Shown one piece after another: positions 29,671 through 34,490 of a stretch of DNA of 34,490 bases; position 1 is the first letter of the stretch; the number at the start of each line of letters is the position of its first letter. The notes under the pieces are model-generated. The model searched no databases. It had not been told where the DNA came from and saw only the letters and a list, made by a program, of their open reading frames with translations. Origin of the DNA: Holdemanella porci (GTDB lineage: Bacteria > Bacillota_I > Bacilli_A > Erysipelotrichales > Erysipelotrichaceae). The translations under genes and the position numbers were made by a program. The stretch covers positions 1 through 34,490 of the forward strand of contig NZ_JAHQVB010000016.1 in NCBI RefSeq assembly GCF_019052655.1, written 5' to 3'.

Positions 29671-31743
29671 ATGAGAGATTATCAGAGTTTTGAAGTACGT
29701 AACGTAAGCGTAATCGGACATAGTGGAGCTGGAAAAACAAGTGTTCTAGAAGCTATGTTATATTATACAAAGGCAACAGATCGTTTTGGTAAAACAACAG
29801 AAGGAAGTTCAATGATCGATTTCGATGTTGAAGAAATTCGTCGTGGACTATCTGTTTATACAACAATTGTTCCAATTGAATGGGAAGATAGTAAAATTAA
29901 TTTCATTGACACACCAGGCTATTTAGACTTTGTTGGTGAAAAACAAGGTGGTTTTGCGGTAGGTGATTCAAGTTTAATCGTAGTTAATGCCAAAGATCCT
30001 TTACAATCAGGAACTAAATTGGCTTATAAACAAGCTATAGCTGAAAAGAAGCCTACAATTTTTTTTATCAATAAGTTAGATGAAGAACACACAAGTTTTG
30101 ATGCAAGTTATCAAGCATTGCGTGAAGAATTTGGTAAGAGTGTTATTCCATTTGAGGTTCCTATCGTTGAAGATGGAAAAATCGTCGGATCTGTAAATAT
30201 CATTAAAAATAAAGCCTGGTATTATAGTCCGGAATTAGCTGATAAAGCATGCCCAGTGCCTGAATCTATGCAAGAAGAAGTGGCTCTTTATAAAGATCAG
30301 ATTGCCGAAGCGGTTGCGATGGGCGATGATGAATTAATGGAAAAATTCTTCTCTGGTGAAGAATTTAGTGATGCAGAATTAAAACGTGGTGTGCGTATTG
30401 GTGTACGTAATGGAGAAATTTGTCCAGTATATTCTGGTAGTGCAGTCAATTCAATTGGTATCCAACGTTTGATGGATTTAATCGTTGATTATTTCCCAAC
30501 ATACTCAGAAAGAGGTATGTACACAGCTACAACTCCAAATGGTGTTAAAGTTGAATTGTTGACAAGTGAAACAGAAGTTTTAACAGCACAAGTATTTAAA
30601 ACGATTATGGACCCATTTGTTGGAAGAATCAGTTATGTAAAAGTATTGAGTGGTGTACTTGCAGCTGATAGTACAGTTGTGAATGCCAATAATGGTAAAC
30701 CTGAAAAAATCAGTCAAATCTATATCGTTAAAGGTAAACACCAGACAGCAGCTGGTAAATTGTTTACTGGAGATATTGGTGCTTTAGTAAAACTACAAAA
30801 TACTAGAACAAACGATACATTGTGTGATAAAGGCAAATTGTTGATGGCAGATCCAATCACATTCGATACACCGATGTATGGACAAGCTGTTGTGCCTAAG
30901 ACTAAAAATGACGAGGATCGTTTATCAAATGGACTTGCTCGTTTACAGGAAGAAGATCCAACATTTAAAGTTGTAAACAATCCAGAAACAAAAGAAACAG
31001 TGATTTATGGTGTGGGTGATCAACACTTAGATGTCATTGTAAATAAATTAAATTCTAAATTTAAAGCTGAAGTTGTTTTAAGTGATCCAAAAATCACATA
31101 TCGTGAAACAATCACAAAGACAGCTGTTGGTGAAGGTCGTCATAAAAAACAATCTGGTGGACATGGACAATTTGGACATGTATTTGTAGAATTTAGTCCA
31201 AATCCAGATGAAGAAGAAATGGTATTTGCAGAAAAAGTATTTGGTGGAGCTGTTCCGAAACAATATTTCCCGGCCGTAGAAACTGGACTTCGTGAATGCT
31301 GCCAAAAAGGTCCTTTAGCAGGATATAAGATGGTCAATGTGAAGACAACATTATTAGATGGTAAATATCATGATGTTGACTCAAGTGAAATGGCATTTAA
31401 AATGGCTTCTCATTTAGCTTATAAAGACGCGATGACTAAAGTTCGTCCAATCTTATTAGAACCAATCATGAATGTTAAGATTCGTGTTCCAGATGAATTT
31501 ACAGGAGCTGTAATTGGTGATATGAATAAACGTAGAGGTTCAATTATGGGTATGACTCCAGTGGATTCAGATCAAGAAATTGATGCACAAGTTCCAATGG
31601 CAAATATGTCTAGATATTGTGTTGAATTAAGAAGTATGACAACTGGTTTAGGTACTTATACAATGGAAATGGACCGATATGATCCAGTGCCAGAACCTTA
31701 TGCTTCAAGAGTGATTGAAGAGAGCAAAAAAGAAAAAGAATAG
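29671..31743 (+). CDS. EF-G paralogue (EF-G2-like translation factor GTPase)
   Basis: A 690-residue protein with all five EF-G domains. The P-loop is GHSGAGKTS (16-24), not the AHIDAGKTT of canonical EF-G. G3 is DTPGY with Tyr84 replacing the catalytic His of DTPGH. G4 is NKLD (134-137). Domain IV retains a tip-like segment SGGHGQFGHVFVEF. These traits mark the EF-G2/FusA2-like group, whose studied members are not the main translocase; at least one mycobacterial member is reported to lack GTPase activity. GAGGG precedes the ATG. It shares an operon with the ankyrin gene behind a probable attenuator. A role in ribosome rescue, recycling or protection is plausible but unproven. Confidence 0.92.
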   Translation: MRDYQSFEVRNVSVIGHSGAGKTSVLEAMLYYTKATDRFGKTTEGSSMIDFDVEEIRRGLSVYTTIVPIEWEDSKINFIDTPGYLDFVGEKQGGFAVGDSSLIVVNAKDPLQSGTKLAYKQAIAEKKPTIFFINKLDEEHTSFDASYQALREEFGKSVIPFEVPIVEDGKIVGSVNIIKNKAWYYSPELADKACPVPESMQEEVALYKDQIAEAVAMGDDELMEKFFSGEEFSDAELKRGVRIGVRNGEICPVYSGSAVNSIGIQRLMDLIVDYFPTYSERGMYTATTPNGVKVELLTSETEVLTAQVFKTIMDPFVGRISYVKVLSGVLAADSTVVNANNGKPEKISQIYIVKGKHQTAAGKLFTGDIGALVKLQNTRTNDTLCDKGKLLMADPITFDTPMYGQAVVPKTKNDEDRLSNGLARLQEEDPTFKVVNNPETKETVIYGVGDQHLDVIVNKLNSKFKAEVVLSDPKITYRETITKTAVGEGRHKKQSGGHGQFGHVFVEFSPNPDEEEMVFAEKVFGGAVPKQYFPAVETGLRECCQKGPLAGYKMVNVKTTLLDGKYHDVDSSEMAFKMASHLAYKDAMTKVRPILLEPIMNVKIRVPDEFTGAVIGDMNKRRGSIMGMTPVDSDQEIDAQVPMANMSRYCVELRSMTTGLGTYTMEMDRYDPVPEPYASRVIEESKKEKE

Positions 31744-31752
31744 AACATACGT

Positions 31753-31783
31753 AAAAAGACAGCAAGAAAACTGCTGTCTTTTT
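31753..31783. terminator. Bidirectional terminator between the EF-G paralogue and a convergent HAD gene
   Basis: AAAAAGACAGCA (31753-31764) pairs perfectly with TGCTGTCTTTTT (31772-31783). A-rich and U-rich arms on both sides let it stop transcription from either strand; the minus-strand gene ends at the next base. Confidence 0.9.
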
Positions 31784-32554
31784 CTATATAATTTCAAAAT
31801 GTTTTAGTGCACTGACTATTCCATCTTCTTGTACAGAATCTGTAATGTAGTCAGCTATAGCTTTTACATTGTCTTTGGCATTACCCATCGCAACACCGGT
31901 ACCAACATATTTCAACATCGAAATATCGTTTCCTCCATCGCCAAAGGCCGTGGCTTCCTCTTTGTTGAAATTGAAGTAATCCAATATTTTTTGAATACCT
32001 ATATCTTTTCCACCATTACAAGGAATGATATCACAAGCTCTATTCCACCAGCGAGCCACTTTTAATGTAGTTGTGTTTTCTAGAATCAACTCATCTTGAT
32101 CTTCTGTAGTGGCAACCATCATTTGATAAATTTCTTCTTCCATAAAATTATTAAATTCATCAAGTACATGAACATGTTGGTTGGCAATCATGAAATATTC
32201 TTCTAAGATTTCATCATCAAAATTACATCCCATCTTATTGATTCCAGCTAGAGCAACTGCTTTATTTAGTCTTTTTGCGTTTTCGACGAATGTTTCAATA
32301 TCTTTCTTATCTATGGGATTCTTGTAAATCAATTCATTTTTGGTGAAACAATAGGAGATATTAAAAGAAAGTACTCCATCAAATTCGATGCCTTGAAATT
32401 TAGGAACGACAAAAGGTGGCCTTCCCGTCGCTAAAATGATTTTGATGTCTTTTTACTTAACTAAGTTTAATGCATCAACTAGTTCTTGGTGCATTTCCTT
32501 CTTGCCAAGTTCTAAAAGTGTACCATCAATATCAAAAAATAAAATTTTAATCAT
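31784..32554 (-). pseudogene. Cof-type HAD phosphatase interrupted by one in-frame stop
   Basis: From the ATG at 32554 the frame reads IKILFFDIDGTLLELGKK, with HAD motif I intact, and stops after 33 residues at a TAA (32455-32453). The same frame continues without shift as KDIKIILATGRPPFV (motif II region) and on through ATAFGDGGNDISMLKYVGTG (motif IV) to the normal end. The total of 256 codons fits Cof/YidA family enzymes, which dephosphorylate sugar phosphates or flavin precursors. A single base change thus separates the nucleophile from the rest. Restart at a downstream TTG would give a protein without motif I. It is either a recent pseudogene, a sequencing error or a read-through gene. 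Confidence 0.85.
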
Positions 32555-32570
32555 AATCCATTCTTGTTTT

Positions 32571-32579
32571 ATTTTAGCA
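32571..32579 (-). promoter_or_regulatory. -10 region of the interrupted HAD gene
   Basis: On the minus strand TGC-TAAAAT (32579-32571) is an extended -10, about 17 bases before the ATG. It is divergent from the ABC transporter promoter. Confidence 0.4.
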
Positions 32580-32584
32580 TTACT

Positions 32585-32614
32585 TTGGAAAATTCAATAA
32601 ATTTTGTGTATAAT
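32585..32614 (+). promoter_or_regulatory. Promoter of the ABC exporter gene
   Basis: TTGGAA (32585-32590) and TATAAT (32609-32614) with an 18-base spacer; the ribosome binding site follows about 10 bases later. Confidence 0.65.
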
Positions 32615-32635
32615 ACAGAAATCAGGAGGGTGTAT

Positions 32636-34372
32636 ATGAGTACATTTAAACGATTTTTACAATATTATAAACCATATAAAGGGATTTTCTTTATGGATCT
32701 GTTTTGTGCACTTATCATGTGTATTGTTGATCTATCTTTTCCTTTGATTCTAAGCTATTGTACAGGACAATTCTTTTTGAACTCATCCAATGAAATTTTA
32801 AAAGGAATTATCGTATTAGGAATAGGTTTACTCGTTATGTATGTGATACGTGCATTATGTCGTTATTACGTGAGTTGTCAAGGCCATGTGATGGGAGCCA
32901 ACATGGAAAGTGATATGCGTCAAGACTTATTCAATCAATATCAACGTTTATCTTTCTCCTATTATGATAAACACAATACAGGGGTTATGATGTCTCGTGT
33001 TGTTTCAGACTTATTTGATATTTGTGAGTTTGCACATCATGGTCCTGAAAACCTATTTATTTCATTATTCAAAATTGTCGGATCTTTCATTATTTTGGCT
33101 ACGATTTATTGGCCATTGGCATTGATTCTTTTGGCTGTGACTGTTGTGATGATGGTGTTTAGTTATTCTCAAAATAAAAAGATGCGAAGAACCTTTATGG
33201 AAAACAGAAAGAAGATTGGTAGTGTGAATGCAAGTCTTCAAGATTCTTTGGGTGGTATTCGTGTTGTACAGTCTTTTGCGAATGAAGATATTGAAATTGA
33301 TAAATTCAATCATTCAAACATGGAATTCTTGGAATCTAAAAAAGACAATTATCGTGTTATGGGTACTTTTCAAGGTGGAAATAATTTCTTCCAAGGACTT
33401 TTATATGTCACAATCATTATATTTGGTGGGCTGTTTATCGCTAATGGCGATTTAAACCCAATTGTGTTAGCTACGTTTGCCTTATATATCAATGTATTTG
33501 TTTCTCCAATTGAAGTGTTGGTTGAATTTACGGAGATGTTCCAAAAAGGATTCTCTGGATTTAGACGTTTTGAAGAGGTTATGAATGAAGTTCCTGAAAT
33601 TCAAGATTCTAAAAATGCCAAGGATTTAGAAAATGTTTCTGGAAATATTGATTTTGATCATGTGTCTTTCCAATATACTGAGAATGAAAAGGTTATTGAT
33701 GATGTAAATTTACATATCAAGGCCGGTGAAAAGATTGCTTTAGTGGGACCAAGTGGTTCTGGTAAGACTACACTTTGTTCGTTATTGTCTCGCTTTTATG
33801 ATGTCACAAATGGATCTATTCGTATTGATGGTCAAAATATTAAAGATGTAACTTTAAAATCTCTTCGTTCAAACATTGGTTTAGTACAACAAGATGTATA
33901 TTTGTTTACCGGAACAATTGAACAAAACATTGCTTATGGAAGACCTGACGCAAGTCATAAGGATATTGTGGAAGCGGCTAAAAAGGCGAATATCCATGAT
34001 TTTATTATGTCTTTACCAGAAGGATATAATACGTTCTGTGGGGAAAGAGGAACGCGTTTATCTGGTGGACAAAAACAACGTATCTCGATTGCACGTGTAT
34101 TCTTAAAAAATCCTAAAATCTTGATTTTAGATGAGGCTACGAGTGCCTTGGATAATGAGAGTGAGAGAATCATTCAAAAAAGTTTAGAAGATTTAAGCAA
34201 GAATCGTACTTGTATTACGATTGCCCATCGTTTATCTACGATTCGTAATGCAGATGAGATTGTCGTAATTGATGCGACAGGTATGCATGAACGTGGAACA
34301 CATGATGAATTGATGAAATTAAATGGTACTTATGCGAAATATTATAAGCTTCAATTTGAGGGGTTAAATTAG
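32636..34372 (+). CDS. ABC exporter half-transporter (membrane plus ATPase domains)
   Basis: A 578-residue MsbA/BmrA-type exporter. Six membrane helices occupy about residues 1-300. The nucleotide-binding domain has Walker A GPSGSGKTT (about 372-380), the Q-loop VQQDVYLFTG, signature LSGGQKQR (about 476), Walker B ILILDEATSALD with catalytic Glu, and the H-loop IAHRLST. It should work as a homodimer or pair with a partner not in the window, exporting drugs, lipids or peptides. The ATG at 32636 follows CAGGAGGG; the earlier in-frame ATG at 32564 lies upstream of the promoter. It is monocistronic within the window. Confidence 0.94.
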   Translation: MSTFKRFLQYYKPYKGIFFMDLFCALIMCIVDLSFPLILSYCTGQFFLNSSNEILKGIIVLGIGLLVMYVIRALCRYYVSCQGHVMGANMESDMRQDLFNQYQRLSFSYYDKHNTGVMMSRVVSDLFDICEFAHHGPENLFISLFKIVGSFIILATIYWPLALILLAVTVVMMVFSYSQNKKMRRTFMENRKKIGSVNASLQDSLGGIRVVQSFANEDIEIDKFNHSNMEFLESKKDNYRVMGTFQGGNNFFQGLLYVTIIIFGGLFIANGDLNPIVLATFALYINVFVSPIEVLVEFTEMFQKGFSGFRRFEEVMNEVPEIQDSKNAKDLENVSGNIDFDHVSFQYTENEKVIDDVNLHIKAGEKIALVGPSGSGKTTLCSLLSRFYDVTNGSIRIDGQNIKDVTLKSLRSNIGLVQQDVYLFTGTIEQNIAYGRPDASHKDIVEAAKKANIHDFIMSLPEGYNTFCGERGTRLSGGQKQRISIARVFLKNPKILILDEATSALDNESERIIQKSLEDLSKNRTCITIAHRLSTIRNADEIVVIDATGMHERGTHDELMKLNGTYAKYYKLQFEGLN

Positions 34373-34395
34373 CAGGCATGCAAATGTCTGCTTTT
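34371..34395 (+). terminator. Terminator of the ABC exporter gene
   Basis: AGCAGGCAT (34371-34379) pairs with ATGTCTGCT (34384-34392) with one wobble, followed by TTT. The stem begins within the TAG stop codon. Confidence 0.8.
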
Positions 34396-34420
34396 CTGTA
34401 CGACAGGCACTCGTGCTTAT

Positions 34421-34449
34421 AGTTGATAATCAATCACCGATTATCAACT
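34421..34449. repeat. Unassigned 11-bp inverted repeat near the window end
   Basis: AGTTGATAATC (34421-34431) and GATTATCAACT (34439-34449) are perfect inverted copies with a 7-base loop, followed by GTTTTATTTTA. It may be a second terminator for the exporter, a terminator for a convergent gene beyond the window, or an operator for a downstream gene. A smaller GCAC-TC-GTGC hairpin lies just before it. Confidence 0.5.
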
Positions 34450-34490
34450 GTTTTATTTTAGAGACAATAAAGTACAAGATACTCGTAACA

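Noticed and set aside
29062..29721. Antisense frames over the ankyrin gene
   Set aside because: They arise from the repetitive codon pattern of the ankyrin repeats.
31784..32332. Separate short HAD gene starting at the TTG near 32332
   Set aside because: The same frame continues upstream through HAD motif I with a single stop, so it is the 3' part of a broken gene rather than an independent one.
1..34490. CRISPR arrays, tRNA or rRNA genes
   Set aside because: No regularly spaced repeats and no tRNA-like cloverleaf or rRNA sequence were recognised on reading the window.

Overview
The window is about 34.5 kb of AT-rich bacterial chromosome. Strong AGGAGG-type ribosome binding sites, TTGACA/TATAAT promoters, hairpin-plus-U-run terminators and the gene families point to a low-GC anaerobic Bacillota. 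The set of clusters (GlgC/GlgD pair, a monomeric FeFe hydrogenase, superoxide reductase, and sigma-L33-SecE-NusG after CysS-MrnC-RlmB) fits an Erysipelotrichaceae-like gut organism. That placement is inference; no rRNA gene or other taxonomic marker is present. There is no tRNA, rRNA or CRISPR array in the window.

Layout. 1-384: right end of an IS200/IS605-type element, with the TnpB C-terminus and a structured right-end RNA. 454-1134: RelB/DinJ-RelE/ParE toxin-antitoxin pair. 1221-1484: doubly broken YitT remnant. 1481-5031 (minus): NAD synthetase and an FeFe hydrogenase, each with its own terminator. 5123-9613: HAD phosphatase, two pseudouridine synthases, a CPA2 cation/proton antiporter, a diverged prepilin-peptidase-like membrane protein and a superoxide reductase lacking the rubredoxin-type centre. 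9620-10853: a CLC-type transporter whose residues match the fluoride-exporting CLC-F branch.

10863-17199 is a carbon-storage block: a CcpA-like cre site, glgC-glgD-glgA with a DUF523 gene coupled to it, then HPr and alpha-phosphoglucomutase. Together these supply glucose-1-phosphate, ADP-glucose and glycogen, next to the PTS protein that signals sugar supply. 17221-18911 (minus) holds an Lrp/AsnC regulator coupled to a class I aminotransferase. 18980-20131 is glyceraldehyde-3-phosphate dehydrogenase with a consensus promoter and a palindrome upstream. 20164-21092 holds two unrecognised genes. 21142-28766 is an information-processing block: cysS, mrnC, rlmB, a SigH-like sigma factor, rpmG, secE, nusG, a NagD-like HAD, secG, rnr and a VOC protein.

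28784-31783 is the most unusual stretch. A palindrome, a promoter, a 20-codon open frame with a strong ribosome binding site and a terminator that begins in its stop codon precede an ankyrin-repeat gene and an EF-G paralogue with Tyr in place of the catalytic His. This looks like a translation-sensing attenuator controlling a ribosome-associated operon. 31784-32554 (minus) is a Cof-type HAD gene broken by one in-frame stop, and 32636-34395 is an ABC exporter with its terminator. A further hairpin lies near the window end.

Two style features recur: intrinsic terminators that incorporate the stop codon of the gene they end, and a few genes with almost no 5' leader.
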